In this document: positions 16,991-25,431 of the stretch, in pieces | How the letters are laid out: each line of letters opens with the position of its first letter | Numbering within the stretch: position 1 is the first letter of the stretch | Source of the DNA: Brevibacillus_D fluminis_A | Lineage (GTDB): Bacteria; Bacillota; Bacilli; Brevibacillales; Brevibacillaceae | Direction: 5' to 3' | DNA: 64,000 nucleotides | Assembly: GCF_052072235.1 (NCBI RefSeq) | Contig: NZ_CM125436.1 | Location: forward strand, 1,978,001-2,042,000 | The notes under the pieces: generated by a model | Seen by the model: only the letters and a program-made list of their open reading frames with translations | Database searches by the model: none | Told to the model about the DNA's origin: nothing | Translations under genes and position numbers: made by a program

Positions 16991-17281
16991 ATGAGTGAAG
17001 AGATGATGGAAGAGTTTGAAGTAGGCGACGTAATCGCGTTGACCGAGGAAGGGAACGACGAGTCCCGCGATTTTCGGATCATGTACATTTTTGACATCGA
17101 GGACCAGTCCTATCTGGTGTTGGTCCCGGTAGATCAAGAAGAGGACGAAGAGTACGAGGTGCACTTCCTGCGTTACGACGGTACGGACATGCTCCAGCCG
17201 ATCGAGGACGATGAAGAGTGGGAGCGCGTCGAGGCTACGTTCGAGACGCTGATCGCGGATCTGGAAAAAGACGACATCTAA
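16991..17281 (+). CDS. yrzB: DUF1292 family protein (YrzB)
   Basis: A 96-aa strongly acidic protein, the usual third partner of yrzL and yrrK. The ATG at 16991 has GAGGTG 7 nt upstream, inside the ruvX 3' end. The core reads DIEDQSYLVLVPVDQEEDEE and then VHFLRYDGTDMLQPIEDDEEW, both typical of DUF1292. There is no membrane segment and no known activity. It is the last gene of the alaS operon and is followed at once by a strong terminator. Confidence 0.88.
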   Translation: MSEEMMEEFEVGDVIALTEEGNDESRDFRIMYIFDIEDQSYLVLVPVDQEEDEEYEVHFLRYDGTDMLQPIEDDEEWERVEATFETLIADLEKDDI

Positions 17282-17287
17282 GAGGAA

Positions 17288-17320
17288 AGCCGGTGGGCCA
17301 TCATGGCCGCCGGCTTTTTT
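17288..17320 (+). terminator. Intrinsic terminator of the alaS-ireB-ruvX-yrzB operon
   Basis: The G+C-rich stem AGCCGG-GGCC/GGCC-CCGGCT is followed by six T. Confidence 0.88.
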
Positions 17321-17393
17321 GCTGGCTGCAATCGCCAGTTGGAAGATGACAACTTTTCTGCCGCGAGATGGTGCAAGCGGGACAATCTTTCGG

Positions 17394-17399
17394 TATAAT
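17394..17399 (+). promoter_or_regulatory. Probable -10 box upstream of mltG
   Basis: TATAAT lies 33 nt before the mltG start, just after a terminator. The -35 position (GTGCAA, 17-nt spacing) is poor. Confidence 0.45.
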
Positions 17400-17432
17400 G
17401 TATGGCGACGAGGGACAGAGGAGGCTATGTGC

Positions 17433-18539
17433 TTGAACCAACCGAACAAAAAAATAGAGAGACCGGTTGTGATCAGATCGGCGAATAACGGGATGAGGCG
17501 CCGGGGCAATCGGATCATCAAGCTGATTCTCGGTGTCATCATCTTGGGTATAGTGGCATTGGGCGCAGGGGGACTCTATGTTTATTGCGAGCTGCAGCCC
17601 GTCGAAGGCACGGGTACCAAGCAGGTTGTAATTCCTCCAGGCTCATCGGTCGCCGAGATCGGAACGATTCTGGAGCAAGCCGGACTCATCAAAAACGGTA
17701 CGTTGTTTCGCTATTATGTGAAGCTGAAAGGAATCGGCAACCATTTGCAGGCCGGTGAATACAAGCTCACGGCAGGGCTTCCGATCGAGCAGCTGATCGC
17801 ACCGATCCAAGAGGGCGACGTGGTAGACAATTCGGTCCGTTTCACGATTCCGGAAGGCTGGAATATCGAGCAAATCGCAGCGTCGCTGGAGGAAAAAGGT
17901 CTGGTGGCCAAAGCCGATTTTTTAAAGGAAGCGAATGAAGGACAGTTTCCCGAATTTCCGTTTGTCGCCCAAATTCCGCAAAACAAAGAGCGAAAAAATC
18001 GATTGGAAGGCTATTTGTTTCCGGAAACGTACGATGTGAACAAAGGCGCGAACGCACATGACATTCTCGCCAAGATGCTGGGGCAGTTCGACAAGGAATT
18101 CAAGCCAGAATGGAAAAACGCACTGAAGGCGCACAATTTGACAGTGGATGACGCGGTCAATCTGGCTTCGATCGTTGAGCGGGAAGTGGTCGTTGACAAG
18201 GAGCGTCCGATTGTCGCGGGTGTGTTTTTTAACCGGATGCGCGATGGCTGGATGCTGCAGTCCTGTGCGACCGTTCAGTTCGTGCTGGGCAAGCAGCGGG
18301 ATCGGATCACGTTTGACGATCTCAAAATCAACAGCCCTTATAACACATATATCCACAAAGGCTTGCCGCCTGGACCGATCGCCAATCCGGGCAGAGCTTC
18401 GCTGGCCGCTGTCGTGGAGCCGGCAAAAACCGATTATTTCTTTTTCGTCACCAAAAAGGACGGGTCCTCCGAGCACTTTTTTTCCAAAACGCTCGCGGAG
18501 CATTTGGCCAAGGATGCAAAGAGCAGAGGAAACTGGTAA
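17433..18539 (+). CDS. mltG: Endolytic murein transglycosylase MltG (YrrL)
   Basis: A 368-aa membrane-anchored YceG-like enzyme that cleaves nascent glycan strands and is thought to set their length. A positively charged N-terminus leads into one membrane helix (about residues 28-52, ILGVIILGIVALGAGGLYVY), then a LysM-like subdomain, then the catalytic domain with the glutamate in ASIVEREVV (E249). The conserved segments LEGYLFPETYDV and SPYNTYIHKGLPPGPI are present. TTG 17433 is preferred because AGAGGAGG ends 8 nt upstream; the in-frame ATG at 17427 is only 2 nt from that site but cannot be excluded. It is followed by trmR as in Bacillus. Confidence 0.92.
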   Translation: MNQPNKKIERPVVIRSANNGMRRRGNRIIKLILGVIILGIVALGAGGLYVYCELQPVEGTGTKQVVIPPGSSVAEIGTILEQAGLIKNGTLFRYYVKLKGIGNHLQAGEYKLTAGLPIEQLIAPIQEGDVVDNSVRFTIPEGWNIEQIAASLEEKGLVAKADFLKEANEGQFPEFPFVAQIPQNKERKNRLEGYLFPETYDVNKGANAHDILAKMLGQFDKEFKPEWKNALKAHNLTVDDAVNLASIVEREVVVDKERPIVAGVFFNRMRDGWMLQSCATVQFVLGKQRDRITFDDLKINSPYNTYIHKGLPPGPIANPGRASLAAVVEPAKTDYFFFVTKKDGSSEHFFSKTLAEHLAKDAKSRGNW

Positions 18540-18566
18540 GCAAATGTGTGAAGGAGGTTTTTTTGT

Positions 18567-19202
18567 ATGATTACGGCACCGCAAATTGAGGCGTATATCG
18601 CCTCGCTCATTCCGGCACGTTCGCCGCTGTTGACCCGGATGGAGGAAGAGGCTCACGCCGAGCACATTCCGATCATCCAGCTGCCGTCCGCGCAGCTGAT
18701 GCGTTTTTTGGTGATGCAGCATCAGCCCAAATCGATTCTGGAAATCGGCACGGCGATCGGGTATTCGACGATCTGGCTTGCGGAAGCAGCACCCGCTGCC
18801 CGGATCGTTACGATGGAGATCGACCAGGAGCGGATCAGCCGCGCACGGCAAAATTTCGCTGAAGCGGGCGTGACCGAGCGCATCGAGCTGTTGGATCAGG
18901 ATGCGACGACAGGCTTGCCTGAGAGCTATCGCTTCGACTGCCTGTTCATTGATGCAGCAAAGGGGCAATACCGCACGTTTCTCGATCTGTATGTGCCGCA
19001 CCTGAATCCAGGCGGCCTGGTTATCAGCGATAATGTGCTGTTTCGCGGTCAGGTGGCTGATCCTGAATCCGCAACGCCACGTCAGCGGCCAATGGTTGAG
19101 AAAATCGATGGTTTTAATCGTTATTTGGCAGCGCATCCACAGCTCGACACGACCTTCATCCCCATCGGCGATGGACTGGCTGTCAGCGTATTGCGTACGT
19201 AA
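18567..19202 (+). CDS. trmR: SAM-dependent O-methyltransferase TrmR (YrrM), tRNA 5-hydroxyuridine methyltransferase
   Basis: A 211-aa class I methyltransferase of the catechol O-methyltransferase (Methyltransf_3) type. SAM motif I is ILEIGTAIGYSTIWLA, motif II MEIDQERISRARQNF, and the metal-binding Asp region is CLFIDAAKGQY with SDNVLFRG. The Bacillus subtilis orthologue makes 5-methoxyuridine at tRNA position 34. There the hydroxylation enzymes TrhP1/TrhP2 (yrrN, yrrO) follow directly; here udk follows instead, so those genes are lost or elsewhere. The start ATG follows GAAGGAGG. Confidence 0.88.
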   Translation: MITAPQIEAYIASLIPARSPLLTRMEEEAHAEHIPIIQLPSAQLMRFLVMQHQPKSILEIGTAIGYSTIWLAEAAPAARIVTMEIDQERISRARQNFAEAGVTERIELLDQDATTGLPESYRFDCLFIDAAKGQYRTFLDLYVPHLNPGGLVISDNVLFRGQVADPESATPRQRPMVEKIDGFNRYLAAHPQLDTTFIPIGDGLAVSVLRT

Positions 19203-19220
19203 GGAAGGGGAATTTACAAG

Positions 19221-19865
19221 ATGGCGCACCACCCAATTTTGATCGGGGTTGCGGGAGGAAGCGGTTCCGGCAAAACGACCGTTGCTTCCGCCTTATATAA
19301 ACAGTTTCAACATGAAAGCATTACGATGATCGAGCAGGACTCCTATTATAAAGACCAGTCGCACATGCTCCCGGAGGAACGGGTCAATACGAATTATGAT
19401 CATCCGCTTGCGTTCGACAATGATTTGCTGCTGCATCATTTGCAAGAGCTGATGGCAGGCAGAAGCATCCGCAAGCCGGTCTATGACTTCAAGGTGAACA
19501 ACCGCGCCAAAGAATCCGTCCTGGTTGAGCCGAAAGATGTCATCATCCTGGAAGGGATGATGATTTTCGAGGACGAGCGCATCCGCGATTTGATGGACAT
19601 CAAGGTTTTCGTCGATACGGATGCCGACGTGCGGATCGTGAGGCGGATCCAGCGTGACATCGAGGAACGGGGCCGGACGCTCCAATCGGTCATCGACCGG
19701 TACTTGAATGTGGTGCGCGTGATGCACCTGCAATTCATCGAGCCGACCAAACGCTATGCGGACATCATCGTACCTGAAGGCGGCTACAACCGTGTCGCGC
19801 TTGATCTGCTCGCGAACAAGATCGACAGCATTTTGGCGGAAAAACGAGAATATCAGGAGCAATAA
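19221..19865 (+). CDS. udk: Uridine kinase
   Basis: A 214-aa P-loop kinase phosphorylating uridine and cytidine in pyrimidine salvage. The Walker A GVAGGSGSGKTT is near the N-terminus (residues about 9-20), then QDSYYKDQSHM (substrate-binding Asp and Tyr), FDNDLLLHHL, the lid segment IVRRIQRDIEERGRTL, and the C-terminal RYADIIVPEGGYN. Full length for the family. It lies 18 bp after trmR, in the yrrM-udk-greA-yrrR neighbourhood of Bacillus, though greA is absent here. Confidence 0.96.
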   Translation: MAHHPILIGVAGGSGSGKTTVASALYKQFQHESITMIEQDSYYKDQSHMLPEERVNTNYDHPLAFDNDLLLHHLQELMAGRSIRKPVYDFKVNNRAKESVLVEPKDVIILEGMMIFEDERIRDLMDIKVFVDTDADVRIVRRIQRDIEERGRTLQSVIDRYLNVVRVMHLQFIEPTKRYADIIVPEGGYNRVALDLLANKIDSILAEKREYQEQ

Positions 19866-19875
19866 GATGCGTGTG

Positions 19876-19921
19876 TTCCCTCCATTTGGCAAATACTAAG
19901 TGCCGATTGGGGGGATTTTTT
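19876..19921 (+). terminator. Intrinsic terminator after udk, overlapping the pbpI ribosome-binding site
   Basis: A 14-bp stem pairs CCCTCCATTTGGCA with TGCCGATTGGGGGG and is followed by ATTTTTTG. The 3' arm holds the GGGGGG that must serve as Shine-Dalgarno for the next gene. Confidence 0.8.
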
Positions 19922-19922
19922 G

Positions 19923-21758
19923 TTGCACAAGACGAGGCAAATCAAACAGCGCAGCACGCTTGCGCTTTTCCTTTTTACATTGTTATGGGCCGGGCTGGTG
20001 GCACGGCTCGGGTGGATTCAGGTCGTGGCTACCCACCACTTTTCCGATCATGATGTCGATTTGGTCAAAAGCGCGGTGAAGCAGCGGGAGCAGACGATCA
20101 AGCTGTCCAGCGGGCGCGGCGAGATCGTGGACAAGGACGGCGTGTCGCTGACAGGAAAAGAAGAGCGGGTGCTGGCGCTGTTTCCGCTTGCCCGCAAAAA
20201 TCTGCTGGATGAAAAAGCTTTCAAAGAGGTGGCGCGGATCATCGCGCAGCCCGAGCAACGCTTGCGCAAGCAGCTGCAAACGGCAAGACAGCCCGAGATT
20301 GCGCGCAATGAAAAAGGGGAGCCTGTCCGGTTAACGACAGAACAGATGGCGCAAATCAACCGCCTCGCACTTCCGGGGATTGTCGCCATCACCGTTGCCG
20401 AGCGGTATCAAGAAAATGAAATCGCCAGGCAGGTGGTCGGCTACATCCACCAGAGCCCTGAGCTGGTGAAAGAGCGCTATTTGCAGGAATGGAAAGCCAA
20501 TCAAATGACGCTCGCCACACAGGTCGGGGCATCGGGGCTTGAGAAAAGCTTCGACCGTTTTTTGCAGGGGGTGGAGCCTGATGAAGTCTCTTATTATGTG
20601 GACGGGCAGGGGCATCTGCTGCGCGGATTGGACCTCCGCCACCATGCGGGGCACAACCAGTTTTATCCGCTGTCTGTGAAAACGACGCTCGATCGGACAA
20701 TTCAGCAGCAGCTTGAACAAGCCGCCGATGAGAGCGGGCTTGCCGAAGGCGCGATCGTCGTGCTCGACGTGACCAATGCCGACATCGTCGCGATAGTTTC
20801 CCGTCCGCAGTTTGATCCCACCAAGCTGCAGGCCGGCGATGCGTCTTGGCAAAACCATGCGACGAAGCAGCTGGCGCCGGGCTCTGTATTCAAGACGGTA
20901 GTGGCTGCGGCGGCATTGGGAGAGGGGATCGTTTCGCCCACTGACCGTTTTTTGTGTGAGGGCGAATACGGCAAGTTCGGATTTTCCTGCTGGAACAAAG
21001 CGGGGCACGGCAGCATTACGTTGGAGGAAGCGTTCGCCGAATCTTGCAATATCGCTTTTGCCAAAATTGCCAAACAGGTCGGGGGAGACACGATCGCCGC
21101 TTATGCCGAACGGTTTGGGTTAGGGGCTGAGGTGGGGCATGTGACGGCAGCGCTTTTCAAACAGGAGCAGTTCCGCCAGCTTTCGGGCGAGGAAGCCGGG
21201 CGCGTATTTTCTCCTGCTGTATCGCGCGAGGATGAAGGCGTGCTGATCCAGACCGCCATCGGGCAGCGCGATGTGCGGATGACGCCGCTTCAGGCGGCCA
21301 ACATGATGGTGACGGTCGCAAACGGCGGGCGCGTCTATCAGCCACGGCTTGTCTCCCATATTTTGTATCGGGACGGGGGCAATTTTTTCACGTTCGAGTC
21401 CAAGCCATCCCCGGCAAAAGGGATTGATCCCGTCACCGCGTACAAGCTCAGGCGGATGATGCGCCAGGTCGTGGAAAACGGAACGGGCAAGCTGCTGCAG
21501 CAGGCGGCATGGAGTGTGGCCGGCAAAAGCGGGACCGCCGAGACAGAAAAAAACGGCGAGCCCCGCAACCATCAATGGTTTGTCGGATATGCTCCCGCCG
21601 ATGAACCGCGTTACGCCATCGCTGTGGTGGCTGAAAATCGGCCAAACGGCAGCACTCATTTGGCCACGAAATTGTTCAAATCGGTTGTGGATCGCCTTGC
21701 TTTTCACGATCATACAAAGTCACTTGACGGAACGGCCGGAGCGAGCCTGCCAAAATGA
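19923..21758 (+). CDS. pbpI: Class B penicillin-binding protein (transpeptidase), PbpI/YrrR-like
   Basis: A 611-aa membrane-anchored D,D-transpeptidase. One N-terminal helix (about residues 12-32), a PBP dimerisation domain (IKLSSGRGEIVDKDGVSLTG as the entry signature), then the transpeptidase with SxxK in LAPGSVFKTV, SxN as ESCNIAFA, and the third motif KSGTAE in place of KTG. No PASTA repeats. Start: TTG 19923 (or TTG 19920) after GGGGGGA, within the arm of the preceding terminator; no ATG is available nearby. Bacillus subtilis yrrR (pbpI, PBP4b) is sporulation-linked and sits in the same context. The 3' end overlaps a convergent JAMM gene by 83 bp. Confidence 0.9.
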   Translation: MHKTRQIKQRSTLALFLFTLLWAGLVARLGWIQVVATHHFSDHDVDLVKSAVKQREQTIKLSSGRGEIVDKDGVSLTGKEERVLALFPLARKNLLDEKAFKEVARIIAQPEQRLRKQLQTARQPEIARNEKGEPVRLTTEQMAQINRLALPGIVAITVAERYQENEIARQVVGYIHQSPELVKERYLQEWKANQMTLATQVGASGLEKSFDRFLQGVEPDEVSYYVDGQGHLLRGLDLRHHAGHNQFYPLSVKTTLDRTIQQQLEQAADESGLAEGAIVVLDVTNADIVAIVSRPQFDPTKLQAGDASWQNHATKQLAPGSVFKTVVAAAALGEGIVSPTDRFLCEGEYGKFGFSCWNKAGHGSITLEEAFAESCNIAFAKIAKQVGGDTIAAYAERFGLGAEVGHVTAALFKQEQFRQLSGEEAGRVFSPAVSREDEGVLIQTAIGQRDVRMTPLQAANMMVTVANGGRVYQPRLVSHILYRDGGNFFTFESKPSPAKGIDPVTAYKLRRMMRQVVENGTGKLLQQAAWSVAGKSGTAETEKNGEPRNHQWFVGYAPADEPRYAIAVVAENRPNGSTHLATKLFKSVVDRLAFHDHTKSLDGTAGASLPK

Positions 21759-22167
21759 AGCCTTTGGCCTGAAGTTGCTGCTGTTTTCCCAGCCCGACAA
21801 TCAGCATGATAGGGGATTTGGAGCCGTATTTGGCCTCGAGTGCCTTTGTAGCGATCGTATGCTTGTCTGCGCGGCTTGGCGACAGGTTGCGGACGGTATG
21901 GCTGTGCCAGTCGCCGATATATTGCCAGCGGCGCGTGCTTCGCGCCTGCAATCGCGTTACCAGGTTGTGCAAATATGAATCGTCAAAGACGACGGTGAGC
22001 GGTTGATGAACCGCTTTCGGGCCTGGCTCGCTCGCATATGTGACCAGCCAGTCGCGGGCGTTCAATTGGTAGCCCATCATGATCCCGCCGGTTTCCACGC
22101 CGGGATTGCGCTTGACCGCTTGCTGGATTTGCCGGGCGGCTCGCGGCGAAAGGTATAGCGTTGACAT
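21676..22167 (-). CDS. JAMM/Mov34-family zinc metalloprotease-like protein (163 aa)
   Basis: A stand-alone Prok-JAB/MPN domain with every JAMM catalytic residue: E25 in VETGG, then H88-x-H90 in WHSHTVRNLSPSRAD with S98 and D101. The fold cleaves isopeptide or peptide bonds next to ubiquitin-like proteins, or sulfur-carrier precursors in bacteria. GGAGGG lies before the ATG at 22167. There is no fused E1/E2 domain and no neighbouring ThiS/MoaD-like or CBASS gene, so its partner is unknown. It is convergent with and overlaps the end of pbpI by 83 bp, which could couple their expression. Substrate and process unknown. Confidence 0.82.
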   Translation of the reverse strand: MSTLYLSPRAARQIQQAVKRNPGVETGGIMMGYQLNARDWLVTYASEPGPKAVHQPLTVVFDDSYLHNLVTRLQARSTRRWQYIGDWHSHTVRNLSPSRADKHTIATKALEAKYGSKSPIMLIVGLGKQQQLQAKGFILAGSLRPFRQVTLYDREKQGDPQPI

Positions 22168-22227
22168 CGGGTAAACCCTCCTTCGGGCAGCTTCCCGTTA
22201 TCATATGCGCTGACAGCAAGGAAGGGT

Positions 22228-23889
22228 TCATTGCCGTTTCCCCAAAGCGTAAACCCGCAGCGCCACTTCCAATGCAAGCCGTTTGTCAGGAGCCATGAAA
22301 TCGTGGCCGAGCAGCTCTTTCATTTTTTCCAGCCGATGATAGAGCGTCTGCCGGACGATGAACAGCTTCTGTGCCGTGTTTTGCTTGGAGCCGTCCTCGG
22401 CCAGGTACACCTCCAGCGTTTTTAGCAGCTCTGTACCTTTCGCCCGATCATAGGCAAGCAGCGGCGCGAGCGTGTCCTCGACAAACGAAACGGTAGCAGC
22501 CTCCTTTTCAATCAGCAGCAGCAGGCGGTAGATGCCCGCTTCTTCATAAAACGGGCTGACGGGACGATCAAGCAAGCGCCTGATCCGCAGCATTTGCACA
22601 GCCTCGCGATAGCTTTCGCTCGCTTGCAAAAACGACTGTTTCATCCGACCGATCCCTGCGTACGCATGGGCAAACCCGAATGATGCGTAGCGGGAAGGCT
22701 CCGTCAGCGTCTCGACCGCTTTTTTCAGCCGGGACGTCGCGTGTTCGGGCGCGCCGACATCCAGGGCGAGCACGATGATCTGCTGCGCGCGCATGGAGAT
22801 GAACGGTTGAAACAGCTGGGAGAGAAACGCGAATCGGATCTGGAGGGCCAAGTGGATGCGGAGCGAGTCGCCCTTGTCTGGCCGCTCCTGGTGATCAGGC
22901 AGCGCTGCTTCCTCCAGTTCAAGGAGCACGATTCGGTAGTTGCGGGCAGCGGGACGCTTCACCGTGCGGCTGACGAACTGTCGGACGTCCTCTTCGTTCG
23001 TATGGCGACCGTGAATCAAGTCTTCCAGCCAGGCTGCTTCCGATTGCGCCTTTTTTTCTTCGATATAATGCTTGCGTAAAAAATCATGGGCCAGCGAAGT
23101 AGCTGCCCGATCCAGGATCAGCGAGTCAAACCGGTCTGCCGCCCGCCTCGAGATGATCAGTCCGATCAGCCCGAATGTTTGCTCCAGCGCCACGATCGGG
23201 TGAAGCAAAAAGGTCGTCTCGTCCGGCTCCAGCCATTGCAGCGGCTCATCGGCGGCATTCGCGACAGGCAGGGCAGCGCGATGGTTGTGGATGGCCTTGA
23301 GCCACGCGGCCTCCTGCTGCGGCTGCGTGCGGGGGAAGAAGAAGGGCGAATCTTGCACAGGCAAAAACACGACCTGTGCCCCGGTGTGGTGCTGCAGTTC
23401 CTTGATGATGCCGCTCGTCGCGCGAGAGGTGAGCGACAGCGTATGGAAGGTGCGCGAGATCAGATCAAGCTTCACCAATGACTGATGCTGGCGGTTGATG
23501 ATCAGCGAATGCAAAACCTGCGTCACTTCGATGAAGTTGACCGGCTGGCGAAAGACGATCAGCGGAAAATGGTGCGCGTCCGCCAGCGCTTTCATTTCAT
23601 CCGAAATGGTTAAAAAGTAATGACCCAGCTCGATACAGAGGCAGGTTGCTTTTCGGTCGATCAGGTTTTGCAAAAATTCGGTGTGCGAAATGTCCCCCCA
23701 CGGCAAGCCGACTCCTGTGGAAAGGATCAGCTCGTCGCCTTGAATGATCGTTTCGTCAAAAAGCGGAATTTCCAAAATGTGCACCCATCGTACGCTGCGA
23801 TGCAGACCCGACTTGCCGGCAACAACCTCTGCATGCGCAAAGAGGGGACGTTTCAGCGCTTCGTCCAATGTAACGGTCATGTCTGACAT
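22228..23889 (-). CDS. PucR-family transcriptional regulator (553 aa)
   Basis: The N-terminal PucR/purine-catabolism domain (about residues 1-125) contains RWVHILEIPLFDE and LILSTGVGL. A central GGDEF-like/CdaR segment follows, and the C-terminal helix-turn-helix (HTH_30) spans LLKTLEVYLAEDGSKQNTAQ and LFIVRQTLYHRLEKM. These regulators normally activate nearby catabolic genes. The start is ATG 23889 after GGGGGT. It is transcribed divergently from an FAD-dependent amine/amino-acid oxidase, with a 34-bp palindrome between them, so it most likely controls that gene and itself. The effector is unknown; amines, gamma-glutamyl compounds or D-amino acids fit the neighbour. Confidence 0.85.
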   Translation of the reverse strand: MSDMTVTLDEALKRPLFAHAEVVAGKSGLHRSVRWVHILEIPLFDETIIQGDELILSTGVGLPWGDISHTEFLQNLIDRKATCLCIELGHYFLTISDEMKALADAHHFPLIVFRQPVNFIEVTQVLHSLIINRQHQSLVKLDLISRTFHTLSLTSRATSGIIKELQHHTGAQVVFLPVQDSPFFFPRTQPQQEAAWLKAIHNHRAALPVANAADEPLQWLEPDETTFLLHPIVALEQTFGLIGLIISRRAADRFDSLILDRAATSLAHDFLRKHYIEEKKAQSEAAWLEDLIHGRHTNEEDVRQFVSRTVKRPAARNYRIVLLELEEAALPDHQERPDKGDSLRIHLALQIRFAFLSQLFQPFISMRAQQIIVLALDVGAPEHATSRLKKAVETLTEPSRYASFGFAHAYAGIGRMKQSFLQASESYREAVQMLRIRRLLDRPVSPFYEEAGIYRLLLLIEKEAATVSFVEDTLAPLLAYDRAKGTELLKTLEVYLAEDGSKQNTAQKLFIVRQTLYHRLEKMKELLGHDFMAPDKRLALEVALRVYALGKRQ

Positions 23890-23952
23890 GATTGCGTACC
23901 CCCTTATCTACGAAACGTGGCTTGGACCGTTTGCGTTCGTGCTGCAGACAAA

Positions 23953-23986
23953 AATGTTAAAAATAGTATAGAGGATTTTTAACATT
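23953..23986. promoter_or_regulatory. 34-bp palindrome in the pucR-oxidase divergent promoter region
   Basis: The perfect 12-bp arms AATGTTAAAAAT (23953-23964) and ATTTTTAACATT (23975-23986) are separated by 10 nt. It lies between the two divergent start codons and is likely the operator for the PucR-type regulator. A weak -10 (TATAGT, 24017-24022) for the oxidase lies downstream. Confidence 0.6.
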
Positions 23987-24056
23987 GCGTCTAATGTGTG
24001 CTGTGCATGACGACGGTATAGTGGGGAAAAGAAGCGTGAAAGCAGGTGAATGCGAG

Positions 24057-25334
24057 ATGGCACATATCGACTCGCTTTGGGCAGCGACGGCAAACGATCA
24101 CCGGATCAGGCCTACTCTTGAAGGGGAGCTCGCGACAGATGTTGCGATTATCGGCGGGGGGTACACAGGATTGTCCACAGCCTACCATCTGGCGCAAAAG
24201 CAGGTGGGCTGCGTCGTATTGGAGCAGCAGCAGGCAGGCTGGGGGGCGAGCGGGCGCAACGCCGGGATGGTGCTGACCGGCTACAAGCCGAGCATCGACT
24301 CATTGGCCAAGAAGCACGGCAAGGAAACGGCGCGCGAGCTGTTGCACATGTCGGTCGAGGGAATCAAGCTGGTGGAAACCATCGTGCGGAAGCATCGCAT
24401 CAGCTGCTCGCTGGAAAACTGCGGCAATTTCGATGCCGCCTTCAAGCCGGCCCATTTGGAGGCGCTGAAGCGAAACCAGGAGTATATGCAGACGAATTTT
24501 GGCTACGAAACGTATGTGATCGACAAAGAACGGATGAAGTGGGAGGAAGTCAATTCGGACTTGTATCACGGCGGTTTGGTGGACCCGCACAGCTATTCCT
24601 TCCATCCGCTTAATTATGCGCTCGGGCTGGCGGATGCGGCGGAAGCAACTGGAGCCGTCATCTATGACCGGACAGAGGTGACCGGGATTGCGAAACAGGG
24701 AAGCAGCTATCTCGTTACCACACCAAGCGGCCGCATCAGGGCCAAACATGTCGTGATGGCGACCAACGGCTATACGACAGCGCTGGCCAAATCGCTGGCC
24801 AGGAAAGTGGTGCCGATCGGCAGCTTCATCGTGGCGACCGAACAGCTGTCGCGTGAAACGGTGGAACGGCTCATCCCGCATAACCGGATGATTGCGGATA
24901 CGAAAAATTTCCTCTACTACTTCCGCAGAACGCCGGATGACCGGATCTTGCTGGGCGGGCGCGTCGATTTTAACGGAAAAGAGGGCGATGCGCTGTTTAC
25001 GCAGGTGCAGCAAAGCTTGATCGAGGTGTTTCCGACGCTTGCCCAGACGCGAATCGATTATCGCTGGGGCGGACTGCTCGGCTTTACACTCGATTTCATG
25101 CCGCATATCGGTCAAACGGAAGAAGGCATTCATTTTGCGCTCGGCTATTGCGGGCACGGCGCATCGATTTCAACATTGATGGGCAAGCTGCTTGCGGAAA
25201 ACGTGTGCGACCCGCTGCGGGAAAAAACCAGCCTGGAGCGGCTGCCGATCCGTATCGTTCCGTTTCACAGCCAGCGTGTGCTGCTGCTCGGAGCGGCGTC
25301 CTTTTACTATCATTTCATGGATAAGTATTTGTAA
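24057..25334 (+). CDS. FAD-dependent amine/amino-acid oxidoreductase (PuuB/OrdL, DAO family)
   Basis: A 425-aa flavoprotein. ATG 24057 gives a start MAHIDSLWAATANDH, as in gamma-glutamylputrescine oxidases; AGGTGA lies about 10 nt upstream. The dinucleotide-binding motif is DVAIIGGGYTGLSTAYHL, followed by GWGASGRNAGMVLTGYKP (the flavin loop of the DAO family). The C-terminus has RWGGLLGFTLDFMPHIG and GYCGHGASISTLMGKLLAE. It probably oxidises a primary or secondary amine or an N-substituted amino acid with oxygen. The divergent PucR regulator supports inducible amine catabolism. No aldehyde dehydrogenase or glutamine synthetase-like partner is adjacent, so the exact substrate is open. Confidence 0.85.
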   Translation: MAHIDSLWAATANDHRIRPTLEGELATDVAIIGGGYTGLSTAYHLAQKQVGCVVLEQQQAGWGASGRNAGMVLTGYKPSIDSLAKKHGKETARELLHMSVEGIKLVETIVRKHRISCSLENCGNFDAAFKPAHLEALKRNQEYMQTNFGYETYVIDKERMKWEEVNSDLYHGGLVDPHSYSFHPLNYALGLADAAEATGAVIYDRTEVTGIAKQGSSYLVTTPSGRIRAKHVVMATNGYTTALAKSLARKVVPIGSFIVATEQLSRETVERLIPHNRMIADTKNFLYYFRRTPDDRILLGGRVDFNGKEGDALFTQVQQSLIEVFPTLAQTRIDYRWGGLLGFTLDFMPHIGQTEEGIHFALGYCGHGASISTLMGKLLAENVCDPLREKTSLERLPIRIVPFHSQRVLLLGAASFYYHFMDKYL

Positions 25335-25431
25335 GGAAGCGAAAGAAGGGGGGCAGGGGAGCAACAGCGAACTATAGACGGATAGGCGATATTTTCTGAC
25401 ATCTTATATCCCTCACTGGAGTGAATTGCTG

